DNA of 48,664 nucleotides from Actinomycetes bacterium (GCA_021822605.1 JAKAQL010000013.1:1-48664); one strand, 5' to 3'. Counted from the first letter of the stretch, positions 15,995-24,839 are shown. Program-made: numbers and translations. The notes: a model not told the origin generated them from the letters alone.

Positions 15995-18898
15995 GTGAGT
16001 GACCTCAACAAGCTAAGTGATCGTATTCGGGCAAGACGTGAGGCGGTCGATGCTGCTGGCGAGACGTTCTATCAGGGACCGTCGCGGACCGACCTCGCCA
16101 GCTTTCCCCCGAAGGAGAGCTGGGATGATTGGGTCGAACTCGACTCCCACCAGTGGCCTAAGCGGGTGGAACGCCACTCGATGTTGATTCCCACAACCTG
16201 TTTTAACTGTGAATCCGCCTGCGGTTTACTGGCCTACGTTGATCGTAGTACCCTGCAAGTCCGCAAATTCGAAGGTAACCCTGAACACCCAGGGTCACGA
16301 GGCCGAAACTGTGCCAAGGGGCCAGCTACCATCAACCAGGTAACCGATCCCGACCGAATTCTCTATCCACTCAAGCGTGTAGGGCCTAGAGGGCAGGGCC
16401 GATTCGAGCGTGTTTCCTGGGATGAGGCTCTTCGTGATATCGCCAACCGGCTACGAACGGCCATCCTCGAGGAGCGACAAAATGAGATCATGATCCACCT
16501 TGGACGTCCAGGCGAGGACGGCTACACGGAACGCGTCCTTGCCGCCTGGGGTGTTGACGGCCATAACTCCCATACGAATGTCTGTTCCTCAGGAGGGCGG
16601 GCAGGTTACCACTATTGGAGCGGTATCGACCGCCCAAGTGCCGACTTTGCCAATGCCAAGGTTATCTATCTCATCAGCTCTCATCTCGAGACCGGGCACT
16701 ACTTCAACCCGCATGCCCAGCGCATCACTGAAGCTCGCCAACGTGGTGCGAAGCTCATCGTGGTCGATACTCGGCTGTCGAACACAGCCACCCACGCTGA
16801 TCTGTGGATCTCTCCATGGCCTGGCACCGAAGCGGCGATGAATCTTGCCTTTGCAAACTACCTCATCCAGAACGATCTCTATGACCGTGAATTCGTGCGC
16901 AGGTGGTGGAACTGGCAAGAGTACCTCTCGGCTGAGGCACCGACGGAACCGCAAACCTTCGAGAACTTCGAGGTCCACCTCAAGTCGATCTATGCCGACT
17001 ACACGCTGGAGTTTGCCGCCGCTGAAACCAGAGTCGATATCGAGACGCTCCGCGAGGCAGCCGAGATCATCGGGACATCTGGGACAGCGCTCTCAAGCCA
17101 CAACTGGCGCTCTGCCGCTGCCGGGAACCTCGGTGGCTGGCAGGTATCGCGCACTACTTTTCTCCTGAATGCTCTCCTCGGCGCGGTAGCAACCCCTGGG
17201 GGAACCAACCTGAATGCCTGGAATAAGTACGTCCCCCGACCTATCCACACCCCCGGCCACCCTAACGTCTGGAACGAACTCTCATGGCCCTTAGAGTTCC
17301 CGCTGGCCATGAATGAACTCTCCTACCTCCTGCCTCACCTCATAGAACGGACCGGTCGGCGACTGGAGGTCTATATGACCCGTGTCTACAATCCCGTCTG
17401 GACCAATCCAGACGGCTTCTCATGGATCGAGATGCTCTTGGACGAACATAAAATTGGTTGTTACGTTGCACTCACCCCTACGTGGAACGAGACTTCTTTC
17501 TTCGCCGACTATATCCTACCGATGGGTCACGCATCGGAACGACACGACACCTTTTCATATGAACAGTACGATGGTCAATGGATTGGATTTCGCCAACCAG
17601 TGCTAAAAGTAGCACGAGAGCGGCTCGGAGGGCGGGTCTATGACACTCGCGAGGTGAATCCAGGAGAGGTGTGGGAGGAGAACGAATTCTACATTGAACT
17701 CTCCTGGCGTATTGACCCCGATGGATCTCTCGGAATACGGCAGTACTTCGAGTCGCGACGCCATCCCGGATCGAAGCTCACAGTAGAGGAGTACTACAGT
17801 TGGATGTTCGAAAACTCTGTACCTGGTCTCCCGGAGAGAGCAGCAGCAGAGAACCTCACCCCGTTGGAATACATGCAGCGTTACGGTGCCTTCGAAATTC
17901 GCAATGGGGTCGGGCAAGTCTTCGCGGAGGAGGTACCCGCGAGCGAACTTGAAGATTTAGCGGTGACGCCCTTCGGACGGGTGTACTCTAGCGCTCCCAA
18001 ACCTGTTACCTCCAATATCGTGCCAACTGGAGACCCAGCGCCCGATGACGAGGGTCGACGCCCCGTTGGCATCACCGTCGACGGTGCAGTGCGTCGAGGC
18101 TTCCCCACGCCATCTGGTCGTCTGGAGTTCTACTCCACGACACTCGCGGATTGGGGTTGGAAGGAGTATGCCACTCCGACCTATATCAAGAGCCACGTTC
18201 ATCCAGAACGACTCACTCCGGACCAGTTCCCGCTCATCTCAACGTTCCGGTTGCCAGTGCAGATCCACACACGCTCGGCAAACTCAAAGTGGCTTGATGA
18301 GATCGCGCACACCAACCCGGTATGGATCAACCCCGTTGATGCCTCACGCCTCTCCCTGAGTGATGGCAACCTGGTTCGGGTCAACACTGATCTCGGCTAT
18401 TTCGTTGCGAAAACCTGGGTCACCGAGGGGATTCGACCAGGTGTCGTCGCCTGTTCCCACCATATGGGCCGGTGGCGAATAGGCGATCTCGGGTCGTCGG
18501 CAATGATGCGCTCTGTCAGTCTCGCCAAGGAGGGAACTCAGTGGGGAATGCATCCCCACGGAGGTGCCCAGCCCTACGAGTCCAGCGACCCCGACACCGC
18601 CAGAATCTGGTGGACTGACATCGGTGTCCACCAGAACCTTACCTTTGGGGTGCATCCCGATCCAGTGTCAGGGATGCACTGCTGGCACCAGGTTGTGACG
18701 ATCACAAAGGCTGAACCAGAGGACCTTCATGGTGAAGTCCATGTTGACACCTCACGTTCACGAACAATCTTTGAACGCTGGATGCAGCTCACTCAATCAG
18801 CCGAGGATGTGTCGCCGAATGGTACTCGGCGCCCCCGCTGGCTTCTGCGCCCTCTGAAGCCGACAACGCAAGCCTTCGAACTCCCGACATCTGTTTGA
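15995..18898 (+). CDS. Molybdopterin oxidoreductase catalytic subunit without Tat signal
   Basis: This 967-residue member of the DMSO reductase family has a [4Fe-4S] site at Cys 69, 72, 76 and 106 (C-x2-C-x3-C-x29-C) and a likely molybdenum ligand Cys 197 in NVCSSGGRAG. The first 60 residues contain neither a twin-arginine motif followed by a hydrophobic stretch nor any other export signal, so it should work in the cytoplasm. The sequence resembles polysulfide/thiosulfate/tetrathionate reductases and also SoeA, the cytoplasmic sulfite dehydrogenase, which likewise lacks a Tat signal; I cannot choose the substrate. Sulfur chemistry fits an acidophile but is inference. The start is GTG with AAGGAG upstream; the stop overlaps the TorD-like gene. 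Confidence 0.85.
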   Translation: MSDLNKLSDRIRARREAVDAAGETFYQGPSRTDLASFPPKESWDDWVELDSHQWPKRVERHSMLIPTTCFNCESACGLLAYVDRSTLQVRKFEGNPEHPGSRGRNCAKGPATINQVTDPDRILYPLKRVGPRGQGRFERVSWDEALRDIANRLRTAILEERQNEIMIHLGRPGEDGYTERVLAAWGVDGHNSHTNVCSSGGRAGYHYWSGIDRPSADFANAKVIYLISSHLETGHYFNPHAQRITEARQRGAKLIVVDTRLSNTATHADLWISPWPGTEAAMNLAFANYLIQNDLYDREFVRRWWNWQEYLSAEAPTEPQTFENFEVHLKSIYADYTLEFAAAETRVDIETLREAAEIIGTSGTALSSHNWRSAAAGNLGGWQVSRTTFLLNALLGAVATPGGTNLNAWNKYVPRPIHTPGHPNVWNELSWPLEFPLAMNELSYLLPHLIERTGRRLEVYMTRVYNPVWTNPDGFSWIEMLLDEHKIGCYVALTPTWNETSFFADYILPMGHASERHDTFSYEQYDGQWIGFRQPVLKVARERLGGRVYDTREVNPGEVWEENEFYIELSWRIDPDGSLGIRQYFESRRHPGSKLTVEEYYSWMFENSVPGLPERAAAENLTPLEYMQRYGAFEIRNGVGQVFAEEVPASELEDLAVTPFGRVYSSAPKPVTSNIVPTGDPAPDDEGRRPVGITVDGAVRRGFPTPSGRLEFYSTTLADWGWKEYATPTYIKSHVHPERLTPDQFPLISTFRLPVQIHTRSANSKWLDEIAHTNPVWINPVDASRLSLSDGNLVRVNTDLGYFVAKTWVTEGIRPGVVACSHHMGRWRIGDLGSSAMMRSVSLAKEGTQWGMHPHGGAQPYESSDPDTARIWWTDIGVHQNLTFGVHPDPVSGMHCWHQVVTITKAEPEDLHGEVHVDTSRSRTIFERWMQLTQSAEDVSPNGTRRPRWLLRPLKPTTQAFELPTSV

Positions 18899-19755
18899 GT
18901 GCGAGCAACGAAGCTATGGTCGTCCAACGAAGTGCCGAGATTCTGGAGGCGATCGCCGAGGTAATCGAAAACCCTGACCCCCATCCAACGATCCCAGAAG
19001 TTCTTGACCTTGTTTGGACAAGGGATGCCTTTACCGAACTATTTGACTTCGACCTACCACCCTTTGCAAGCTACTACCTGACGATTGGGCCGGTACTTGG
19101 TGGAACCCCAGTTGACTACCTACGCGGTCTTCTCTCTGCTTACCTGCCGCCGGAGTTGCAGCCGACCCAACCAGACTCTTTGGCTTTTCTGTTGCGGTTG
19201 CTCGCCTTCCTTGCCGAACAAGAGAGCTGGGAGCGTGCCGAGGCAATCTTCTACGAAGCACTCAACCCGTGGCTCAGCACCTATGCTCACGCAGTGGCTA
19301 CCTTCGCCCCATCTGGGTTGCGTCGCATTGGAATCTTGCTCGGCGAGATCTGTGAAACGTGGTACGAAGCAGTTCCGCCGGTCACAACCTTGCCATATCT
19401 ATTGCGCCATGTCCCAGAGCCGCCATCGGAGGATGATCGCAAAGACCTCGTGGACTTTCTGTTGTCGCCAGTCGCCTCTGGATTGATCCTGCCGAGATCA
19501 CAACTCATCCGGATCACTCACCAGCGAGAAATCGGCATGCGACCAGGGGGAAGGCGCTTTAGCTTTGAGTCGCTGCTCGATACATCCCCCAAGGCGACCT
19601 TAGCCGCGGTACTCGAGTCCGTTGAGGGACAGTTGCGGTGGTATCAACCTATGGACTCCCCTGTCTCCAGATGGTGGCAGGAACGCCTCACCCGGACCCA
19701 TGAGCGCGTCAGCACCCTGTTGAGTCAGAGGGCTGAGTCAAGACTTGGCAACTGA
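18895..19755 (+). CDS. TorD/DmsD-like molybdoenzyme maturation chaperone
   Basis: This 286-residue, probably all-helical protein lies directly behind the molybdenum subunit and fits the TorD/DmsD/NarJ chaperone family in features such as LPPFASYYL, and LLRLLAFLAEQE. Such chaperones insert the molybdopterin cofactor and hold the enzyme until assembly. The start TTG overlaps the previous stop (TTGA); an ATG at 18916 is an alternative. At 286 residues it is longer than many TorD proteins (about 200), with a C-terminal extension from about residue 200 of unknown role. The family call rests on context and general features. Confidence 0.7.
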   Translation: MSASNEAMVVQRSAEILEAIAEVIENPDPHPTIPEVLDLVWTRDAFTELFDFDLPPFASYYLTIGPVLGGTPVDYLRGLLSAYLPPELQPTQPDSLAFLLRLLAFLAEQESWERAEAIFYEALNPWLSTYAHAVATFAPSGLRRIGILLGEICETWYEAVPPVTTLPYLLRHVPEPPSEDDRKDLVDFLLSPVASGLILPRSQLIRITHQREIGMRPGGRRFSFESLLDTSPKATLAAVLESVEGQLRWYQPMDSPVSRWWQERLTRTHERVSTLLSQRAESRLGN

Positions 19756-19824
19756 CGCAATCTTGAAGGACTGGCTGGCTGTCCTGGTTCGACAGGCCGC
19801 GCTACCGTTGGGCACAACTCGTTA

Positions 19825-19887
19825 ACAGTCCCATCTCCGACAGTCCTATCTGCAGATAATCCGATCTACTGATAATCCTGACATCGG
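19825..19887. repeat. Four degenerate 16-bp tandem units
   Basis: Four consecutive units of 15-16 bases begin at 19825, 19840, 19856 and 19872. The first three share TCC-n-ATCT in the same place; the fourth keeps ATAATCC. They lie in the 185-base gap between two converging genes. Their role is unknown; clustered protein-binding sites or slippage are possible. Confidence 0.5.
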
Positions 19888-19940
19888 CTCAATGTTCATT
19901 GCGAGAGTGGAAACCGTGATGGGCGCCTACTTGACACTCG

Positions 19941-20876
19941 CTAGTGGCTACCGCTCGCCAGGAAATCACGCCATGCCCGGTCCAAGCCCTCGCGCAGGTC
20001 TACATCTGCCTTGAGGCCAGCAATGCGAGCGCGCTCGAGCGACACTCGCACTCCTGGCATCTCGCCTGCCTTGGGAGGCACATGACTAGGATGCAGCTCT
20101 TTCCCGACCACTTGACTGACGAGTGCCACCAGCTCGTTCACCGAGACACTCTCTCCGGACCCGAAGGAAACCGGTCCGGCTAACTCGCCCTCCGCTAGTG
20201 ATAAGAAGGCACGAACGACGTCTTCCACATAGACAAAATCACGAAACTGATCGCCGTCACCATAGATGACAAACTCGCCCTGTCCCTGGGCATGTCGAAA
20301 GAGCCGGGGAACGATACTGTCTTTACGCCACATGTCAGGTCCATAGACGTTCGTCAAGCGAACGGCGGCCACTCGAACACCGTAGCACTCGGTATAGGCA
20401 GACCCCAGCATCTCATCAGCAGCTTTGCTGGCTCCATAGGGAGTAAGTGGCGCTAACGGCGAGAGTTCAGTAATCAGCTCTGTCCCACCACTCAGACCTA
20501 CCACGGCATTGGTGGATGCGAGGATTACCCGCTGGACTCCATGTCGTCGGCAAAACTCCAGCGCGTTATGAAAACCAACAAGGTTGGAGGCAAAGACATC
20601 GGCTGGGTCCTTGATCGACTCGAGCACAGACGTCCTTGCAGCCAGGTGCACGAGAATGTCCGCTCCGTTGGGTAACTCGTCATCTAAGGAGTCCCAAGTC
20701 GATCGGTCCTCGATAGCCCCACGCACAAAGTGATCGACACCCTCAACACGAGGTTGGTTCCTATCGACAATGGTGACCACCGCATTCTTACGTTGTAAGC
20801 TCTTCACAAGATGGGTGCCGATAAAACCGGAACCCCCGGTGACCACCACGTGACGCGCTGCGCTACCTTTTTCCAA
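19941..20876 (-). CDS. NAD-dependent epimerase/dehydratase (UDP-glucose 4-epimerase-like SDR)
   Basis: This extended short-chain dehydrogenase of 311 residues begins with the NAD motif GGSGFIGTH and contains the catalytic pair in PYGASK (Tyr-x3-Lys) and a Ser in the preceding ILASTNAVVG strand. A variable C-terminal half should bind a nucleotide-sugar. It probably epimerises or dehydrates a UDP- or dTDP-sugar for surface polysaccharide. The start used is TTG at 20876 with a weak TAGGTG upstream; a GTG a few codons later is possible. It diverges from the GtrA-like gene, another glycan-associated function. Confidence 0.82.
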   Translation of the reverse strand: MEKGSAARHVVVTGGSGFIGTHLVKSLQRKNAVVTIVDRNQPRVEGVDHFVRGAIEDRSTWDSLDDELPNGADILVHLAARTSVLESIKDPADVFASNLVGFHNALEFCRRHGVQRVILASTNAVVGLSGGTELITELSPLAPLTPYGASKAADEMLGSAYTECYGVRVAAVRLTNVYGPDMWRKDSIVPRLFRHAQGQGEFVIYGDGDQFRDFVYVEDVVRAFLSLAEGELAGPVSFGSGESVSVNELVALVSQVVGKELHPSHVPPKAGEMPGVRVSLERARIAGLKADVDLREGLDRAWRDFLASGSH

Positions 20877-21149
20877 CTACACACCTAACCATTCAGAAGA
20901 CACGATGAACCCAACGCAGACCGGCCCAGTGCACACGCCCTACGATGACGAGCAACCAGCACCCATCGCGGACCTGTAGACCTCAGCGCAAGCCATCACA
21001 TATTCGCTAATCAATATATCAATCCTAACCGTCAACGAGCCTCCCACAGACAGTGTGTTACCCCACCCCTAACGAAATGATAACATTTGACCTGCACTTT
21101 ATGGTCGCATATGCCTCATGCTGCGCACGTTGGCTGACCCCATGACTGC

Positions 21150-21155
21150 TATACT
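21150..21155 (+). promoter_or_regulatory. -10 element of a probable leaderless transcript
   Basis: TATACT ends eight bases before the GTG of the GtrA-like gene, so transcription should begin at or next to the start codon. No ribosome binding site is visible, as expected for a leaderless mRNA. Confidence 0.5.
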
Positions 21156-21163
21156 GGGCACAA

Positions 21164-21676
21164 GTGGAGACCATAGAACTCGTTGCACAGCGGATCGCTA
21201 CGCTTATCATCAGCGAAGAACAGTACCGTAGGGTACGGGCCATTTGGTCTCGTTTTTGGCGATATGCAACTGGGTCAGTAATCACGGCGCTGTTTTCGCA
21301 GCTTGTGCTCTTTTTCGTCTTCTCGGTACTGCGCCTGGAGAATGCGCGCGACTCGGCGATCACGGCGACGCTTATTGGAGCGGTGCCATCATACTTTATC
21401 AACCGCTACTGGGCCTGGGGCAAGAAGAGCCCGACCTCCTTCCGCAGGGAGGTTCTCCCCTATATTCTCATGGCGGTGACAGGACTCGTGTTCTCCACCT
21501 GGTTCGTGGACTTCTCTCATTCGCACGCCGGGTTCCTTGGCACTTCGCGTCTTGCGACCGACATCGTGGTCCAGGGGTCCTATCTTCTCTCCTTCGTTCT
21601 GTTATGGTTCGGAAAATTTACCTTCATGCATAAGTGGCTCTTTCGTAGCGCACCAGTAGCTGAGTCCGCACACTAG
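21164..21676 (+). CDS. GtrA-like membrane protein
   Basis: A 170-residue protein with four predicted membrane helices and the GtrA-family pattern FWRYATGSVITAL near the start and PSYFINRYWAWG after the second helix. GtrA proteins are thought to help flip polyprenyl-linked sugars across the membrane. The start is GTG with no ribosome binding site; a TATACT eight bases upstream suggests a leaderless transcript. The neighbouring sugar epimerase points to the same envelope glycan theme. Confidence 0.8.
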   Translation: METIELVAQRIATLIISEEQYRRVRAIWSRFWRYATGSVITALFSQLVLFFVFSVLRLENARDSAITATLIGAVPSYFINRYWAWGKKSPTSFRREVLPYILMAVTGLVFSTWFVDFSHSHAGFLGTSRLATDIVVQGSYLLSFVLLWFGKFTFMHKWLFRSAPVAESAH

Positions 21677-22266
21677 TTCACCGCTCTGCCTGGGCCTTCA
21701 CTCGCTCGGCAGGGGGGATTGCTTTGCCGCACTCATGCTGGTGCCAGAGAGGTCCAACCTCGATGGCAGCTATCGATTGCTACGCATTCTCGTGCGATAT
21801 GGACTGTGAGACGTGAAGCTTATCCAAGGTGGTGAATGTGGTCCCAATGTTGGCACGCCAGTTCAGTGTTGCCGGTGACACTTTCTCCTCAATCGTTCCC
21901 TGCCACCGAGCCAGGTTCCCGCCTCCTCGTTCGTTCGTTGCCATACGTCGTTGTACGAGCGCAAAGCTCATGCACTCATGCATTGTCGATCGACCTTAGA
22001 AACCGAATTCGTGGGTGGATGCCAAAAGGCAACTAGAACCACCAACGCAGCATGGTGTGGGCCCTGGCGATTTGACCGAGTGATCGCACTCCATAGGCAA
22101 CGCACCGGCGAACAGAGGCATCACTCGCCCAATGCGAACACGTAGCGGCCCAACGCCTCACTTCAACAGCAGCATAGGGAGCAGAGACGAGAGTAATCGG
22201 AGTCGTCTCACAAACCAAGCGGACCGAGTACGAGGGGCCTTCTACCGTTCTTCAGGAGGAGTAAGG
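21677..22266. other. Gene-poor convergent region
   Basis: 590 bases between the GtrA-like gene and the converging 302-aa gene. It contains copy 2 of the 77-bp repeat and short minus-strand frames without recognisable domains. A weak hairpin (CTGCC 21686-21690, GGCAG 21708-21712) lies just after the GtrA-like stop. Confidence 0.45.
22170..22246 (-). repeat. Dispersed 77-bp repeat, copy 2
   Basis: This is the partner of 138-214. On the minus strand it reads VEGPSYSVRLVCETTP followed by a segment with APYAA. A stop codon lies just upstream, and the frame runs on after the repeat to about 22033 with no similarity to copy 1. It sits about 20 bases beyond the stop of the 302-aa gene. Confidence 0.6.
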
Positions 22267-23175
22267 CTATCTCGACTCGCTTTCGCTAGAGTTGGTCCAC
22301 TCATGGGTTCGCTCGCCGAGTCTTAGCCAGTCAGCATAGGTCCTTCTCAGCAAGCGTTGTGGCCCCAGCGGCTCGAGAAGGTCATCATGGTGTTGCCGGA
22401 CCAACTCTACCCCACCACGCGCGACTACTGTGGCAGGGTCGACAACTATCACCGAACGACCAGACAGCACAGCCAGGTCACCAGCGATTGCCCGAGCGTC
22501 CGGTACCCAACTCGTCACCACGTAGTTCGCCTCCTTTCCGATATCGAAGATGGTGGCAGCGAAGTCGAAGACCGCTGCTGCCAGAAGCACCTGTATATCC
22601 GTCGTCGCCGATACCCCCACAAGGATCCGTTTCCCATCGCGAACTGTGCTCAAGCATCCATCAAGCGGCCGGAGGGCTGCACCTGCAATCTCGGCTTGAG
22701 AGGGCAAGAGAGACCGCAATGGAGCTAAAGTCAGAGTGCCCCAACCATTGACCACCCTTCGGTCCTGAAGGGAGCCTACACCAGGCGTACACACAACGAA
22801 TTCGTCCTCGCCAATAACGACACTCACGTGATCAGGGTACTGCTCGGCGAGCATGGATGGCATATCAATGGCGTACCCTCGGCGGCCATGATGGCGGAAC
22901 TGATAGAGGTGCGGAGCCGCCGACTCGATCTGGGTGATGGTGCCGCCTATTGTAGACCCGAGAACCTGGTCGAGGTCTGTGGGGGGCCCAGACAACGATT
23001 GCTGAAGAACGACAACTAGCGCGCCCTCCGCATCTGCGGAGAGGAATGTCTTCCACTCATACCCAGTCGATGGCCGCGTTCGCGAGGTACCCGTCCCACC
23101 ATGACGCAGAGGAGCCTGGTAGATACCGAGCGCATCGACAAAGAAGAGATGATGGTCCGGGATCGCACTTGTCAT
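22267..23175 (-). CDS. Hypothetical protein, 302 aa
   Basis: I do not recognise this protein. It is 302 residues, has no signal peptide or clear membrane helix, and looks like a two-part soluble protein: residues 1-150 mixed alpha/beta, and from about 185 a segment alternating hydrophobic strands and helices (RILVGVSATTDIQ, SVIVVDPATVV) that vaguely recalls a nucleotide-binding fold without a P-loop. Codon use is like its neighbours and the frame is long and uninterrupted, so it is very likely a real gene. The start is ATG 23175 with a weak ribosome binding site. A perfect 21-bp tandem duplication lies 45 bases upstream. Confidence 0.7.
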   Translation of the reverse strand: MTSAIPDHHLFFVDALGIYQAPLRHGGTGTSRTRPSTGYEWKTFLSADAEGALVVVLQQSLSGPPTDLDQVLGSTIGGTITQIESAAPHLYQFRHHGRRGYAIDMPSMLAEQYPDHVSVVIGEDEFVVCTPGVGSLQDRRVVNGWGTLTLAPLRSLLPSQAEIAGAALRPLDGCLSTVRDGKRILVGVSATTDIQVLLAAAVFDFAATIFDIGKEANYVVTSWVPDARAIAGDLAVLSGRSVIVVDPATVVARGGVELVRQHHDDLLEPLGPQRLLRRTYADWLRLGERTHEWTNSSESESR

Positions 23176-23219
23176 CCGTATGACTCTAGTCCCGCCCCCG
23201 ATCGGACGCTTGCTGGCAT

Positions 23220-23261
23220 ATGCCTCAACTGGTTAAGACCATGCCTCAACTGGTTAAGACC
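23220..23261 (-). repeat. Perfect 21-bp tandem duplication
   Basis: Two identical adjacent 21-base units (23220-23240 and 23241-23261), each containing CTTAACCAGTTGAG, a partly symmetrical core on the minus strand. It is 45 bases upstream of the 302-aa gene. The 21-base period is two helical turns, so both cores face the same side of the DNA. Confidence 0.8.
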
Positions 23262-23438
23262 ACTCGTTCAAGCGCTGGTGACCACAGCTAGGGTACACAT
23301 CGCTGCACACTCCACTCGGTGGGAGAAGGAGCGCCCCAACAGATCGGTTGTACTACGTTGGAGAGCGCTAGAAACAGGAGCGCCGGAGCAGGTGCGCCAG
23401 TAGCGCACCACCGGACAGCGCCCGCGGCACCTCCCTCT

Positions 23439-24779
23439 TCAGATCTGGGATAGTCCATTCGCCAAGTCATCGTCGATGACCACCACCTCGAAGCCCCGTG
23501 CCGCCAGCATCGAACCCGCTGCAGAGGCGCGATAGCCAGCAGCACAATGGACGACAACCGGCGTGGTCATGTCGATTTCGTGGAGTCGATCAGCCACTTC
23601 GTAAATCGGAATCTGCTTCGCACCAGGTAGACGACTCTGCCGATGTTCAGAAGGGTTGCGGACATCGAGCAACTGATGTGGCGTCGAGACGATGGTGTCA
23701 AAATATTCGGCAAAGTCAACGGCAGGGATCGACCGCTCGCCTACCACCGCACTCAACTCTTTGGCATCGACTTGGCCGAGGATGTGCTCAATACCAATGA
23801 AACCCAAGGAGGTGACGGCCGCGAGCGGGTCTGACGAGTCATCAGTAACAAGAATAATTTTCGAGTCACTAGGGATCGTCCACCCTAGGTAGGTGGAGAA
23901 CAGGGATCCATACTCCATGAGTCGGGCTCCATCGGGATGCGAGTCAAAATGATCACGGCGAGCCCTTATATCGACAGCGAGAGCACCCTCCTCACGCAAC
24001 TTCGCGGCCTCTGCGCCGGTCAACACGGGAGGAGTCTTGGGTCGGAGCGCTGACGCACCTGCAAGGTTGGCCGGCCCCATATGACGATAGTAGGCAGGGT
24101 ATGGATCGTAGCTTGCCATCAACATCGCGACAAAGTCATCCTCAGATGGATACTGGAAGACGATATTGACTCGTCGTTCTCCACCAACGGTACCGTCAGA
24201 GACCTCCTGAACGGAGACTGCAGAGCAGAATGAGCCAAAACCATGCGTGGGCATCAACTGAGTAGCACCAGGTAGGTCATCGGCAAGGCGATGAACGCTC
24301 TGGTACTGCGCATGTGTCAGCGGCTCCGTCATGTCCGCTGAGATCAGGTCGGTTCGACCAACGCTACCATAGAGCATGGATCCACCACTCATCACTGCAC
24401 CGACCGGGTCTTCGATGGAGGTAATCCGGAACGAGATATGCGTAGGAGTATGGCCAGGCGTGTGAAGAATGCTGACCGTCAGCGGACCAAACTCGAACAC
24501 ATCTCCGTCCCGTACCGGTACGCGCTCAAAGGCAACCGGGTCGTCGGCATGAACGAGATAGGGCACTCCAAGCTCACTGGCGAGTGCGAACCCACCACTG
24601 ACATAGTCGTTGTGCATGTGTGTATCACCAACGGCCGCGATGACGAGGCCTCGATCGGCGCAAGTAGTAATGATTCGATCAATATCACGCTGTGGATCAA
24701 CGATAAATGCCGTGCTCCCTTCTGAGATCACGTATGATCGATCACCAAGCTCAGGCGTCGCAATGACCGTAATGTCCAT
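23439..24779 (-). CDS. Persulfide-dioxygenase-like metallo-beta-lactamase with two rhodanese domains
   Basis: This 446-residue protein has an N-terminal metallo-beta-lactamase domain of the ETHE1/BaeB/CstB type, with the metal motif THMHNDY at 53-59 and HTPGHTP further on, then two rhodanese domains. The second keeps the catalytic Cys (VVVHCAAGYR, Cys 412). The first has ILVTDDSSDP where the Cys loop should be and looks inactive. Such fusions oxidise persulfides and move sulfane sulfur between thiols and sulfite or thiosulfate in the cytoplasm. The start is ATG 24779 with GAGGGGAAG upstream. A CsoR/CstR-like palindrome lies over the promoter. Confidence 0.85.
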   Translation of the reverse strand: MDITVIATPELGDRSYVISEGSTAFIVDPQRDIDRIITTCADRGLVIAAVGDTHMHNDYVSGGFALASELGVPYLVHADDPVAFERVPVRDGDVFEFGPLTVSILHTPGHTPTHISFRITSIEDPVGAVMSGGSMLYGSVGRTDLISADMTEPLTHAQYQSVHRLADDLPGATQLMPTHGFGSFCSAVSVQEVSDGTVGGERRVNIVFQYPSEDDFVAMLMASYDPYPAYYRHMGPANLAGASALRPKTPPVLTGAEAAKLREEGALAVDIRARRDHFDSHPDGARLMEYGSLFSTYLGWTIPSDSKIILVTDDSSDPLAAVTSLGFIGIEHILGQVDAKELSAVVGERSIPAVDFAEYFDTIVSTPHQLLDVRNPSEHRQSRLPGAKQIPIYEVADRLHEIDMTTPVVVHCAAGYRASAAGSMLAARGFEVVVIDDDLANGLSQI

Positions 24780-24804
24780 AAGAACGCTTCCCCTCTCAGC
24801 ACAC

Positions 24805-24828
24805 CCGTGCATATACCCTGCACGGTAT
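24805..24828 (-). promoter_or_regulatory. Candidate persulfide-responsive (CsoR/CstR-type) operator
   Basis: Two overlapping inverted repeats: CCGTGCA-TATACCC-TGCACGG (24805-24825, perfect 7-bp arms) and ATACC-n6-GGTAT (24813-24828). The ATACCC/GGGTAT pattern recalls operators of the CsoR/CstR family, and CstR controls persulfide enzymes in staphylococci. It lies between the -10 and the start of the MBL/rhodanese gene. No regulator gene is in the window. Confidence 0.45.
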
Positions 24829-24833
24829 CCCTT

Positions 24834-24839
24834 ATTCTA
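24834..24839 (-). promoter_or_regulatory. -10 element of the MBL/rhodanese gene
   Basis: TAGAAT on the minus strand, placing transcription start within the palindrome at 24805-24828. The -35 region is not close to consensus. Confidence 0.4.
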
